DNA of 64,000 nt from Liopterus haemorrhoidalis (lineage: Eukaryota > Arthropoda > Insecta > Coleoptera > Dytiscidae), in contig OZ020625.1 of assembly GCA_963971575.1 (NCBI GenBank), forward strand, positions 16,584,829 to 16,648,828. Direction: 5' to 3'. Every line of letters begins with the position of its first letter. Position 1 is the first letter of the stretch. Shown one piece after another: positions 30,586 through 43,000 of this stretch. The position numbers and the translations under genes are program-made. Below the pieces are notes generated by a model. It had not been told where the DNA came from, ran no database searches, and saw only the letters and a list, made by a program, of their open reading frames with translations.

Positions 30586-32451
30586 TTAAAAATTGCGATT
30601 TTTTAAAAAATTGTTGGAGTAGTGTAATATGTTGCCCTCCAGTCCAATTTCTTTCAGGGATCTTAGTATGTAGTTCCTCCATGTCATATCGTAAGCCTTT
30701 TTCAAGTCAAAGAAAATGGCTACTAGACGTTCACGATTTTTGAAAGCCTTTTGAATTTCAGTACTTAAAGTGACAATATGATCTATCGTTGATCGGCCCT
30801 GACGAAAGCCGCTTTGAGTATTGCAAAGAATATTATTTGATTCCAGGTACCATATAAGTCTTTTATTAACCATCTTCTGTAAAATTTTGCTGAAGTTATT
30901 CGACATAGAAATTGGTCTGTAACTATCTGGTTTAGTTTTGTTTTTATTAGGCTTTAATATTGGAACAGTTATAACACTCTGCCATTTAGTTGGGTAAGTA
31001 TTGTTTTTCCAGATATAATTGTATATGTCAAGTAAGTGACTAAGGGTTTTTTCTGGCAGGTGTTTGATCATTTCAGCAGGGATTCCGTCAGGACCTGGAC
31101 ATTTGTTCTTTTTTAGCTCATTTATTGCCATAGATAGTTCATTCACTGTGAAGGGCTTATTTATATCACTGTCTTCATTACGAATTATTAGTTCTTCAGC
31201 TTCTTTAGATATCTTATATGTAACAAATTCTTTACTGAAATTATTATTACTGGAATTAAATTCAAAGTGGTCTGCGATAGTGTCTGCGATATGTTGGGGT
31301 TTAGAGATAATTTTATTACCTTGAATAATGACTGAAGTCTGCTGAGAGATTTTATTACCTTTAATTATGCGTATTTTATTCCATATTTTAGTCGGAGGCG
31401 TGCTAGGTGTTATTGTAGATGTAAAATCTTCCCAGGATTTTCTTTTGCTCTCTAGGATAATTCTTCTTGCTTTAGCTCTGCACTTTTTAAGCTCAATGAA
31501 ATTTTCTATTGTGTCTTGCTTTTTGTATTTGTTTAGCGCTCTCTTCTGGTCTTTTATGGCACTCTTGCATGACTGGTTCCACCAAGGGGTTACCCGTTTC
31601 ATAGTACGTAAGTTTTTTTCACCAACAGTCTCTTTCGCAATATTTGTTATAAATTGTGTTAAATTCTCTACGACTTCGTTTATGTCGCAGTCTTCTGAAA
31701 TATTTGAAATATTTACTTTTGCCAGTTGTTTAAATAGTGACCAATTTGCTGTTTTTATATTCCATTTGATACTGTTTTGTCTTAGGTCAGTACTGTTATT
31801 CATAGGCAATAAGATCTTGATTGGAAAATGGCCAGTTCCATGAAGGTTGGATAGAACTTCCCATGAGAGACTTGGTGCCATCGTTGCGTCACATATAGAA
31901 AGATCTATGCTAGAGAAACTGCCCGTTCTCATGCAGAAATGAGTAGAGGAACCATCATTTAATAGAATACGATTGTCGTTAATTATTTTTTCTATTATTT
32001 TACCTTTTGTATCTGTATGTTTAGAGCCCCAGATGATATTGTGGCTGTTCATATCACCTACCAGTACATATGGTGATGGAAGTTGTTTTATTAGATCGTC
32101 TATTTGTTGATAAGTAAAATTTTTATTTGGCGGTAGATATATAGAGCATATTGTGATTTTTGATAAGCTAGGATAATGTGTGGAAACTGCAACGGCCTCC
32201 AATTCTGTTTGTAAATTTATTTCAGTAGTCAAATGTTGGTTAGAGACGAAGATAGCAACTCCGCCACTAGCATTTATACTGTTGTCTCTGTCTTTTCTGA
32301 AAATTGTATATCCTCTTAAATTAGCAAAATGATGGGGGTGGAGACGCGTTTCTTGGAGACAAATATAATTGGGCACCGTGTTTACTATTAGATTTTGTAA
32401 TTCGCCTATATGGGCTGAGAAGCCGTTACAATTCCACTGCAGAATGGTCAT
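30586..32451 (-). CDS. LINE ORF2, N-terminal part: endonuclease and first half of RT
   Basis: Begins MTILQWNCNGFSAH, the N.NG start of the APE-like endonuclease, then YICLQETRL, LVGDMNSHN, SIDLSICDAT and GTGHFPI. The RT part includes DSYRPISMSNNFSKILQKMV, SGFRQGRSTIDH and motif A FFDLKKAYDMTW. It ends at an in-frame TAA (30588-30586) in the segment before motif B. As translated, the truncated product has a complete endonuclease but only part of RT. Confidence 0.9.
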   Translation of the reverse strand: MTILQWNCNGFSAHIGELQNLIVNTVPNYICLQETRLHPHHFANLRGYTIFRKDRDNSINASGGVAIFVSNQHLTTEINLQTELEAVAVSTHYPSLSKITICSIYLPPNKNFTYQQIDDLIKQLPSPYVLVGDMNSHNIIWGSKHTDTKGKIIEKIINDNRILLNDGSSTHFCMRTGSFSSIDLSICDATMAPSLSWEVLSNLHGTGHFPIKILLPMNNSTDLRQNSIKWNIKTANWSLFKQLAKVNISNISEDCDINEVVENLTQFITNIAKETVGEKNLRTMKRVTPWWNQSCKSAIKDQKRALNKYKKQDTIENFIELKKCRAKARRIILESKRKSWEDFTSTITPSTPPTKIWNKIRIIKGNKISQQTSVIIQGNKIISKPQHIADTIADHFEFNSSNNNFSKEFVTYKISKEAEELIIRNEDSDINKPFTVNELSMAINELKKNKCPGPDGIPAEMIKHLPEKTLSHLLDIYNYIWKNNTYPTKWQSVITVPILKPNKNKTKPDSYRPISMSNNFSKILQKMVNKRLIWYLESNNILCNTQSGFRQGRSTIDHIVTLSTEIQKAFKNRERLVAIFFDLKKAYDMTWRNYILRSLKEIGLEGNILHYSNNFLKNRNF

Positions 32452-32467
32452 TTTTAATAAATTTAAT

Positions 32468-33817
32468 TTAGTCTGTAATTGTGTAGTCCGTATCGCTGAT
32501 TTGAGATAGCTTGTCCAGTTCTTGTTTTGATTGGTCCATTATCTTATTTATTAATCTAGTAAATCGGCCTTTTGAGATGGGTTCTGATAGATGTTTCCTT
32601 AGATCTTTTAGTGTAGAGATAAAGTTAGGGATGTTCGTAACGTACTTTTGAGCAATATTTAGTTGTTCAGAAGAGCCTTGTACATTCTCTAGGAAGTCAT
32701 GCAGTTTTTCATAGGTTAGAGCGTAATTATTAGGAGAAGCTTTCATAATGTTTTTCAGAGGTTTTATTATATCTTCAGCTGAAAACTGAGATAGGTTCTC
32801 TAACGATTCTGTTCTTTCTGGCTTGCTTTTGTCTGTCTTTGGTTTTTTCTTCCCTTTTCTTCCTTTTTTAGATGGTTTTTGGCTATTTTGTTCCTTTGTT
32901 GCAGATTCAATGTCTTTACTTGTTTCGTCATCGGTTGATTGATCTTCTTCCAGGCTACTAGTGGGGGGCCTTTTTGGGTTGTTAGAATCAGTACTATTAT
33001 TATATGACGTACTTGGCATTTCAAGTAAATTTTCAGGTGAAAAGGTTTGGTCATTGTTTTTATTTTTATCTGGGAACATACTTGGGATTTCAGGAACAAC
33101 TTCTGATGATATAATTTGCTCATTTTTGTTAGGACATTTACTGGCTGTGTGTCCCTTCTGATTACAAGAGAAACAGGTAGTATCTGTAGTGAAGTATATT
33201 CTGTAGTTCGTATCCTCAAAATGTATTATAACACTGTCTGGTAGGGGGTTGTTTTCATTTGCTGTTATGTAAACTTGACGTCTAAAACTCAGTACGTGAC
33301 TATATTCTTGCTCATGCATTCCTGCTCTAAGAAAATTTATTGAGGATACCATTTTTACACCATTTTCTTTGAGGAAGTTTTCAATGAGAGAATGTGGAAT
33401 CGTTGGACATACATTCGATATTATAATACGTTGTGCAGGTGCGATTAGTCTTCTGATTTCTGTGTTTTGATTTAGTACTTGTAGTGGATTATGATGAGTT
33501 ACAATATCTTCAACTATTTCTTTATTTGCTAAGTAGATACAGATACGTTGATTGGCAATTCTTGAAGCAAAGAGAACATTTTTCGGACCAACTATATTTC
33601 CAACTGATAGTACGTAATCTTTAATCGGTGTGTCTGCGAGAGAATTTACAATAATTGCTTGATCCTTTTTTGGAAAAGTAAAGTTCGAACTTCTTGTTAC
33701 AGCTGCAAAGCTCTTGGGTTGAGATGAATTCATTGTTATGGATTGTGAAAGTACATTATTTTCATTTGGAACGTTGTTATAAATGTTATGAACACCTCCA
33801 TTAATAGAGGTATTCAT
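32468..33817 (-). CDS. LINE ORF1: RNA-binding protein with CCHC knuckle
   Basis: The 449-codon intact frame has an RRM-like region (about residues 45-190, with QRIIISNVCPTIPHSLIENF), one CCHC knuckle CFSCNQKGHTASKC near residue 215, a low-complexity acidic stretch, a lysine block (KKGRKGKKKPKTDK) and a helical C-terminus. ORF1 proteins of I-type LINEs bind element RNA and form the ribonucleoprotein. The stop lies 16 bases before ORF2, so ORF2 is probably reached by reinitiation or a similar mechanism. Confidence 0.85.
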   Translation of the reverse strand: MNTSINGGVHNIYNNVPNENNVLSQSITMNSSQPKSFAAVTRSSNFTFPKKDQAIIVNSLADTPIKDYVLSVGNIVGPKNVLFASRIANQRICIYLANKEIVEDIVTHHNPLQVLNQNTEIRRLIAPAQRIIISNVCPTIPHSLIENFLKENGVKMVSSINFLRAGMHEQEYSHVLSFRRQVYITANENNPLPDSVIIHFEDTNYRIYFTTDTTCFSCNQKGHTASKCPNKNEQIISSEVVPEIPSMFPDKNKNNDQTFSPENLLEMPSTSYNNSTDSNNPKRPPTSSLEEDQSTDDETSKDIESATKEQNSQKPSKKGRKGKKKPKTDKSKPERTESLENLSQFSAEDIIKPLKNIMKASPNNYALTYEKLHDFLENVQGSSEQLNIAQKYVTNIPNFISTLKDLRKHLSEPISKGRFTRLINKIMDQSKQELDKLSQISDTDYTITD

Positions 33818-34222
33818 TTTTGAATTATTTTAAATATCTGCCGCTCAAGACAATTCCTGAGCGTACGACATTATCTGCTTAATGAGTTTTTTCACCTGCA
33901 GAGATCTGCCAAGTGGTAATCTCTTCACAGGTGATATTTAGCTATTCTTTGTTAGATGTCGCTAATTTGTGATTTTTAGAACAAAGGAGACTGATTTAAT
34001 TTAGGTTAGCAAACAGATAATTTATAATATTGTTTAGAAATGATGGATTTTTCTGCAATGTGTTCAGTAAGTATAATATAGACGGATGAGTTAATATGGG
34101 AAAAAACTATAAAGATTTACCTTAGATTTTGTAGATAAACAATACACACTAGTAAATCACTTGCTTTATCACGTGATCACCCTCTATAGTCCACAGTTCT
34201 TTGTTATTAATCGTCATGACAT

Positions 34223-35707
34223 TCCGTCACAAAAATTCGCATACCAATGTGTTAAACTATATATATTGTAATAAATACTTAAATATATGCAGTGACGATA
34301 TTCAACCGGTACGAGCATATCAGTTCTTAAAACATTGAAATACTTCCATACTGGTTGTTAAAATGAATAGTAGGATAACAGGTACAGAAGAAGATTTCAC
34401 TTAGTTTCTACTTTTGGCAAATGACCACATCAACAATTTTTAAAAATCAACAAATTGTATGATAATTATTAAAATAATTAGGGCTACAACTACAGTTAAT
34501 TTTTTTTTTCTCGTCAGATTTTTTAGTGTTTTATTTATTTTTCTTATCCAACTGATTTATTATTTTGAATATATGCCCTGCATATACGTACGATAAATGT
34601 TTTCAAATAATAAACATGTATGTTAAATATATTTTTATTTACATTGTAATATTTTGTGAAGATTAATGTAAGAAAAAGTTAATGTTTTTTTAGAATAATA
34701 AAGTGTATTGATTATTATTTAGGAATGTTTTATTTCAAGGGAAGCGAAAATTAAGAGCGATGTTGGCCGTAGACCTAAATATTTTCAGAATATGAAAAAT
34801 TCCAAATTTTAACATAGTTTTGTAAAGATTTGATTACTTTTTGAATATTTCTAATCGAATCAAGAATTTTGTATTCTGTTTATTTAGGTAATTTCAATCA
34901 ATTTTCTGATTGCGGTTATATGAGTAATGGTTTTCCACAAATAGTTGATTACAAAAATAATCATTATTTTACAGTTCTGGTTAAATATAATTTATATGGA
35001 GACTATAGTTGTCTCACTATCCTCTTTTTCAAATCGCTGTATGTATGTTATTTTAAATATAATGGATTTACATATTTCCTAATTTCCTTTTTATAATTAA
35101 TATCATTCAGGTACATCCAATCCGCAGTTGTACAGTTTCTAGTTCCAATATAAAACAAATTTAATCACTTAAAGTCCTTTACCCGCGGACCAGAGTTTAA
35201 GAATCACTGATTACAAATTCATTGCAAAAATGTTTAAAAATAAATCAGTTAAAGAGTTAAATGTTCTAAAATTCCATGCATATCTTGTAGACCAGGTTTT
35301 CGTAGGTAAAATTATAATCTACTGATATATCAGATTTAAAAATATCAGTTATTATGTAAGGCGTTTTTTTAATTAAATGTCTTTAATATTCGAGATATTT
35401 ATTTCGAATTATTATTGGCGTATTTATTCTTGGCCTCTAACACTTTTGATCTCCTTCAGTTTAATGTTTTTCTTAAACTATATTAATAATCTATATATTT
35501 GTTTTCTCTCAAATTCTAAGTATTATTCGCTTTACAATAATAGAAACGTATTCCATAGATCAATATGTTCTTACTTATATGTTCAATTAAAGTATTTAAT
35601 TATGAATTAGTGTATAATAAAAACAGATTTTAATTTGTAGTGCGCGCGATTTTGCGTGCATTACGACATTATTACAAAAAAAAGTGGAAAAACATTTCAC
35701 TTTTATC
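34223..35707. other. AT-rich spacer without recognised genes
   Basis: Short frames of 70-80 codons on the plus strand are F-, Y- and I-rich, as expected of random AT-rich sequence. I see no domain, splice pattern or transposon end. Confidence 0.6.
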
Positions 35708-35709
35708 TA

Positions 35710-36039
35710 TAGTGCGTTCGAAGGTGAGTTTGCAGTATAGCTCTTATGGCAAATGGGAGCGGTGTTGCCAAATGTTGTAAAAGTGTCAAATGTGTCAATT
35801 ATAATAATATGAAAAACTCGTATTATTTACAAAAATCAACTCTTATAAAACTCAAAATAACACTCAACAAAAACAAATGGCCTTTTGTAGAATACTGCGT
35901 CTTCACAGATGAGCACGTTTTAGAGCTGGCAACGTCGACTAGCAAGAAAAGGATAGCGTCATTCTGTAAACCCATTAGAGAGTATGAAAAAGAACTACTC
36001 CATATGCCCTGTACTGCAAACTCACCTTCGAACGCACTA
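35710..36039 (+). mobile_element. Mariner-type MITE, copy 1 (330 bp)
   Basis: Terminal inverted repeats of about 28 bases begin TAGTGCGTTCGAAGGTGAGT, and TA flanks both ends (35708-35709 and 36040-36041). It contains a 98-codon frame starting MANGSGVAKCCKSVKCVNYN that is shared with the next copy but has no known domain. Confidence 0.75.
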
Positions 36040-36070
36040 TAGTGGTAACATTGAAGAGGCAAAATCTATA

Positions 36071-36654
36071 TAGTGCGTTCAAAGGTGAGTTTGCAGTACA
36101 GGGCATGTGGAGTAGTTCTTTTTCATACTCTCGAATAGGTTTACACAATGACTATCCTTTTCTTGTTTGTCGACGTTGCCAGCCCTAAAACGCGCTGATC
36201 TGTGAAGACGCAGTATTCTACAAATGGCCATTTGTTTTTGATAAGTGTTATTTTGAGTTTTATAAGAGTTGATTTTTGTAAATCATACGAGTTTTTCATA
36301 TTATTATAGTTGACACATTTGACAGTTTTACAACATTTGGCAACACCGCTCCCATTTGCCATAAGAGCTATTGAGAAGTGACATTACCGTTGGCGGCGCT
36401 GTAATTCATGGAAAAATGGCTGAATTGTCTAGTATTCAGCTGTTAATATGCTAACTGGGAACAGGTTAATTTAAGCTCAGTACATTTTTATTTTATGAAA
36501 ATGTATTTATCGACATTCTAACAAAAAATCAACACCAGAACATATGTAATAATTTCAAACAGTACTACAGTCGCGTAGTACAATATTTGACCACCAGACT
36601 GCGTATCCGAGCGTGTCAGTTCTCAATACTGCAAACTCACCTTTGAACGCGCTA
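36071..36654 (-). mobile_element. Mariner-type MITE, copy 2, opposite orientation (584 bp)
   Basis: The same terminal repeats (TAGTGCGTTCAAAGGTGAGT) with TA at 36069-36070 and 36655-36656. Its first ~300 bases are an inverted copy of 35710-36039; about 240 further bases (36363-36600) are absent from copy 1. Lying 31 bases apart in opposite orientation, the two can form a long hairpin. Confidence 0.75.
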
Positions 36655-36656
36655 TA

Positions 36657-36993
36657 GAACTGAAATTTATTATTTGAAGGTAATCGTTAAAAATATAGTA
36701 GTACTACTGTAGGAAATAGAATGATATTATATGTGTTATAAGAGTACTATATTGGAATTTTATGGACCTAAAATTATAATAAAATCAATAATTTCATCAG
36801 TGTTATCGTGTAATAGGGATAACTTCTCATTACAGTTGGCAAAAATTTCAGTGTTCCCAACTTAATTTTTTTTTTCGCACTCTTGACCTAAGCCGGTTTA
36901 AGTTTCCGTTGAAGCGCTTAGCAGTGGCTTTAGTTAGGCATATAACATAAAATAATAAATTCTTACCATTTCCGGAAATATTAAATGCGTGTG
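36657..36993. other. Spacer before the foldback structure
   Basis: AT-rich and non-coding; I see nothing definable. Confidence 0.5.
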
Positions 36994-37096
36994 AAGTTAG
37001 CAATTGATCGAGCCAGCAAGTAATCGGCACGGACAGGATATTACAGCGGACCAAATCAAGTAACGCTGTTGAATAAAATCGTTGTTTTTTTTATAG

Positions 37097-40000
37097 AATT
37101 AAACAAGTTGCAGTTCTGAACTTTTTACCAACCATGAGGAATAGGTACAGGAATCGAATGATGGCTAAACGAAAATTTTCTCACGCGTCAGAGGCGCGCA
37201 ATTAATTTTTTTCTCTCGAAACCACTCGCTATCAACATAAAACTAACAATATCGCTAGAATTAAACAAGTTCAAGTTCTGAACTTTTTACCAACCATGAG
37301 GAATAGGTACAGGAATCGAATGATGGCTAAACGAAAATTTTCTCACGCGTCAGAGGCGCGCGATTAATTTTTTTCTCTCGAAACCACTCGCTATCAACAT
37401 AAAACTAACAATATCGCTAGAATTAAACAAGTTCAAGTTCTGAACTTTTTACCAACCATGAGGAATAGGTACAGAAATCGAATGATGGCTAAACGAAAAT
37501 TTTCGCACGCGTCAGAGGCGCGCAATTAATTTTTTTCTCTTGAAACCACTCGCTATCAACATAAAACTAACAATATCGCTAGAATTAAACAAGTTCAAGT
37601 TCTGAACTTTTTACCAACCATGAGGAATAGGTACAGGAATCGAATGATGGCTAAACGAAAATTTTCTCACGCGTCAGAGGCGCGCAATTAATTTTTTTCT
37701 CTCGAAACCACTCGCTATCAACATAAAACTAACAATATCGCTAGAATTAAACAAGTTCAAGTTCTGAACTTTTTACCAACCATGAGGAATAGGTACAGGA
37801 ATCGAATGATGGCTAAACGAAAATTTTCTCACGCGTCAGAGGCGCGCAATTATTTTTTTTCTCTCGAAACCACTCGTTATCAACATAAAACTAACAATAT
37901 CGCTAGAATTAAACAAGTTCAAGTTCTGAACTTTTTACCAACCATGAGGAAGAGGTACAGGAATCGAATGATGGCTAAACGAAAAATTTCTCACGCGTCA
38001 GAGGCGCGCAATTAATTTTTTTCTCTCGAAACCACTCGCTATCAACATAAAACTAACAATATCGCTAGAATTAAACAAGTTCAAGTTCTAAACTTTTTAC
38101 CAACCATGAGGAATAGGTACAGGAATCGAATGATGGCTAAACGAAAATTTTCTCACGCGTCAGAGGCGCGCAATTAATTTTTTTCTCGAAACCACTCGCT
38201 ATCAACATAAAACTAACAATATCGCTAGAATTAAACAAGTTCAAGTTCTGAACTTTTTACCAACCATGAGGAATAGGTACAGGAATCGAATGATGGCTAA
38301 ACGAAAATTTTCTCACGCGTCAGAGGCGCGCAATTAATTTTTTTCTCTCGAAACCACTCGCTATCAACATAAAACTAACAATATCGCTAGAATTAAACAA
38401 GTTCAAGTTCTGAACTTTTTACCAACCATGAGGAATAGGTACAGGAATCGAATGATGGCTAAACGAAAATTTTCTCACGCGTCAGAGGCGCGCGATTAAT
38501 TTTTTTCTCTCGAAACCACTCGCTATCAACATAAAACTAACAATATCGCTAGAATTAAACAAGTTCAAGTTCTGAACTTTTTACCAACCATGAGGAATAG
38601 GTACAGGAATCGAATGATGGCTAAACGAAAATTTTCTCACGCGTCAGAGGCGCGCAATTAATTTTTTTCTCTTGAAACCACTCGCTATCAACATAAAACT
38701 AACAATATCGCTAGAATTAAACAAGTTCAAGTTCTGAACTTTTTACCAACCATGAGGAATAGGTACAGGAATCGAATGATGGCTAAACGAAAATTTTCTC
38801 ACGCGTCAGAGGCGCGCAATTAATTTTTTTCTCTCGAAACCACTCGCTATCAACATAAAACTAACAATATCGCTAGAATTAAACAAGTTCAAGTTCTGAA
38901 CTTTTTACCAACCATGAGGAATAGGTACAGGAATCGAATGATGGCTAAACGAAAAATTTCTCACGCGTCAGAGGCGCGCAATTAATTTTTTTCTCTCGAA
39001 ACCACTCGCTATCAACATAAAACTAACAATATCGCTAGAATTAAACAAGTTCAAGTTCTAAACTTTTTACCAACCATGAGGAATAGGTACAGGAATCGAA
39101 TGATGGCTAAACGAAAATTTTCTCACGCGTCAGAGGCGCGCAATTAATTTTTTTCTCTCGAAACCACTCGCTATCAACATAAAACTAACAATATCGCTAG
39201 AATTAAACAAGTTCAAGTTCTGAACTTTTTACCAACCATGAGGAATAGGTACAGGAATCGAATGATGGCTAAACGAAAATTTTCTCACGCGTCAGAGGCG
39301 CGCAATTAATTTTTTTCTCTCGAAACCACTCGCTATCAACATAAAACTAACAATATCGCTAGAATTAAACAAGTTCAAGTTCTGAACTTTTTACCAACCA
39401 TGAGGAATAGGTACAGGAATCGAATGATGGCTAAACGAAAATTTTCTCACGCGTCAGAGGCGCGCGATTAATTTTTTTCTCTCGAAACCACTCGCTATCA
39501 ACATAAAACTAACAATATCGCTAGAATTAAACAAGTTCAAGTTCTGAACTTTTTACCAACCATGAGGAATAGGTACAGGAATCGAATGATGGCTAAACGA
39601 AAATTTTCTCACGCGTCAGAGGCGCGCAATTAATTTTTTTCTCTTGAAACCACTCGCTATCAACATAAAACTAACAATATCGCTAGAATTAAACAAGTTC
39701 AAGTTCTGAACTTTTTACCAACCATGAGGAATAGGTACAGGAATCGAATGATGGCTAAACGAAAATTTTCTCACGCGTCAGAGGCGCGCAATTAATTTTT
39801 TTCTCTCGAAACCACTCGCTATCAACATAAAACTAACAATATCGCTAGAATTAAACAAGTTCAAGTTCTGAACTTTTTACCAACCATGAGGAATAGGTAC
39901 AGGAATCGAATGATGGCTAAACGAAAATTTTCTCACGCGTCAGAGGCGCGCAATTATTTTTTTTCTCTCGAAACCACTCGTTATCAACATAAAACTAACA

Positions 40001-43000
40001 ATATCGCTAGAATTAAACAAGTTCAAGTTCTGAACTTTTTACCAACCATGAGGAAGAGGTACAGGAATCGAATGATGGCTAAACGAAAAATTTCTCACGC
40101 GTCAGAGGCGCGCAATTAATTTTTTTCTCTCGAAACCACTCGCTATCAACATAAAACTAACAATATCGCTAGAATTAAACAAGTTCAAGTTCTAAACTTT
40201 TTACCAACCATGAGGAATAGGTACAGGAATCGAATGATGGCTAAACGAAAATTTTCTCACGCGTCAGAGGCGCGCAATTAATTTTTTTCTCTCGAAACCA
40301 CTCGCTATCAACATAAAACTAACAATATCGCTAGAATTAAACAAGTTCAAGTTCTGAACTTTTTACCAACCATGAGGAATAGGTACAGGAATCGAATGAT
40401 GGCTAAACGAAAATTTTCTCACGCGTCAGAGGCGCGCAATTAATTTTTTTCTCTCGAAACCACTCGCTATCAACATAAAACTAACAATATCGCTAGAATT
40501 AAACAAGTTCAAGTTCTGAACTTTTTACCAACCATGAGGAATAGGTACAGGAATCGAATGATGGCTAAACGAAAATTTTCTCACGCGTCAGAGGCGCGCG
40601 ATTAATTTTTTTCTCTCGAAACCACTCGCTATCAACATAAAACTAACAATATCGCTAGAATTAAACAAGTTCAAGTTCTGAACTTTTTACCAACCATGAG
40701 GAATAGGTACAGGAATCGAATGATGGCTAAACGAAAATTTTCTCACGCGTCAGAGGCGCGCAATTAATTTTTTTCTCTTGAAACCACTCGCTATCAACAT
40801 AAAACTAACAATATCGCTAGAATTAAACAAGTTCAAGTTCTGAACTTTTTACCAACCATGAGGAATAGGTACAGGAATCGAATGATGGCTAAACGAAAAT
40901 TTTCTCACGCGTCAGAGGCGCGCAATTAATTTTTTTCTCTCGAAACCACTCGCTATCAACATAAAACTAACAATATCGCTAGAATTAAACAAGTTCAAGT
41001 TCTGAACTTTTTACCAACCATGAGGAATAGGTACAGGAATCGAATGATGGCTAAACGAAAATTTTCTCACGCGTCAGAGGCGCGCAATTATTTTTTTTCT
41101 CTCGAAACCACTCGTTATCAACATAAAACTAACAATATCGCTAGAATTAAACAAGTTCAAGTTCTGAACTTTTTACCAACCATGAGGAAGAGGTACAGGA
41201 ATCGAATGATGGCTAAACGAAAAATTTCTCACGCGTCAGAGGCGCGCAATTAATTTTTTTCTCTCGAAACCACTCGCTATCAACATAAAACTAACAATAT
41301 CGCTAGAATTAAACAAGTTCAAGTTCTAAACTTTTTACCAACCATGAGGAATAGGTACAGGAATCGAATGATGGCTAAACGAAAATTTTCTCACGCGTCA
41401 GAGGCGCGCAATTAATTTTTTTCTCTCGAAACCACTCGCTATCAACATAAAACTAACAATATCGCTAGAATTAAACAAGTTCAAGTTCTGAACTTTTTAC
41501 CAACCATGAGGAATAGGTACAGGAATCGAATGATGGCTAAACGAAAATTTTCTCACGCGTCAGAGGCGCGCAATTAATTTTTTTCTCTCGAAACCACTCG
41601 CTATCAACATAAAACTAACAATATCGCTAGAATTAAACAAGTTCAAGTTCTGAACTTTTTACCAACCATGAGGAATAGGTACAGGAATCGAATGATGGCT
41701 AAACGAAAATTTTCTCACGCGTCAGAGGCGCGCGATTAATTTTTTTCTCTCGAAACCACTCGCTATCAACATAAAACTAACAATATCGCTAGAATTAAAC
41801 AAGTTCAAGTTCTGAACTTTTTACCAACCATGAGGAATAGGTACAGGAATCGAATGATGGCTAAACGAAAATTTTCTCACGCGTCAGAGGCGCGCAATTA
41901 ATTTTTTTCTCTTGAAACCACTCGCTATCAACATAAAACTAACAATATCGCTAGAATTAAACAAGTTCAAGTTCTGAACTTTTTACCAACCATGAGGAAT
42001 AGGTACAGGAATCGAATGATGGCTAAACGAAAATTTTCTCACGCGTCAGAGGCGCGCAATTAATTTTTTTCTCTCGAAACCACTCGCTATCAACATAAAA
42101 CTAACAATATCGCTAGAATTAAACAAGTTCAAGTTCTGAACTTTTTACCAACCATGAGGAATAGGTACAGGAATCGAATGATGGCTAAACGAAAATTTTC
42201 TCACGCGTCAGAGGCGCGCAATTATTTTTTTTCTCTCGAAACCACTCGTTATCAACATAAAACTAACAATATCGCTAGAATTAAACAAGTTCAAGTTCTG
42301 AACTTTTTACCAACCATGAGGAAGAGGTACAGGAATCGAATGATGGCTAAACGAAAAATTTCTCACGCGTCAGAGGCGCGCAATTAATTTTTTTCTCTCG
42401 AAACCACTCGCTATCAACATAAAACTAACAATATCGCTAGAATTAAACAAGTTCAAGTTCTAAACTTTTTACCAACCATGAGGAATAGGTACAGGAATCG
42501 AATGATGGCTAAACGAAAATTTTCTCACGCGTCAGAGGCGCGCAATTAATTTTTTTCTCTCGAAACCACTCGCTATCAACATAAAACTAACAATATCGCT
42601 AGAATTAAACAAGTTCAAGTTCTGAACTTTTTACCAACCATGAGGAATAGGTACAGGAATCGAATGATGGCTAAACGAAAATTTTCTCACGCGTCAGAGG
42701 CGCGCAATTAATTTTTTTCTCTCGAAACCACTCGCTATCAACATAAAACTAACAATATCGCTAGAATTAAACAAGTTCAAGTTCTGAACTTTTTACCAAC
42801 CATGAGGAATAGGTACAGGAATCGAATGATGGCTAAACGAAAATTTTCTCACGCGTCAGAGGCGCGCGATTAATTTTTTTCTCTCGAAACCACTCGCTAT
42901 CAACATAAAACTAACAATATCGCTAGAATTAAACAAGTTCAAGTTCTGAACATTTTACCAACCATGAGGAATAGGTACAGGAATCGAATGATGGCTAAAC

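Larger units (their letters stand above)
28568..34212 (-). mobile_element. Full-length I-type LINE, 5,645 bp, 10-bp target duplication
   Basis: GTCATGACAT at 28558-28567 and again at 34213-34222 bounds the element. On the minus strand it has a 5' UTR of about 395 bases, ORF1 (33817-32468), a 16-base gap, ORF2 (32451-28762, one internal stop), a 3' UTR and an A-rich 3' end at 28568-28577. Domain order (RRM-like plus CCHC ORF1; endonuclease, RT, RNase H, cysteine motif in ORF2) fits the I superfamily. Only one inactivating change is evident. Confidence 0.9.

Noticed and set aside
34869..35610. Plus-strand frames of 75 and 77 codons
   Set aside because: Composition (F, Y, I, S) is that of random AT-rich DNA, with no domain or splice context.
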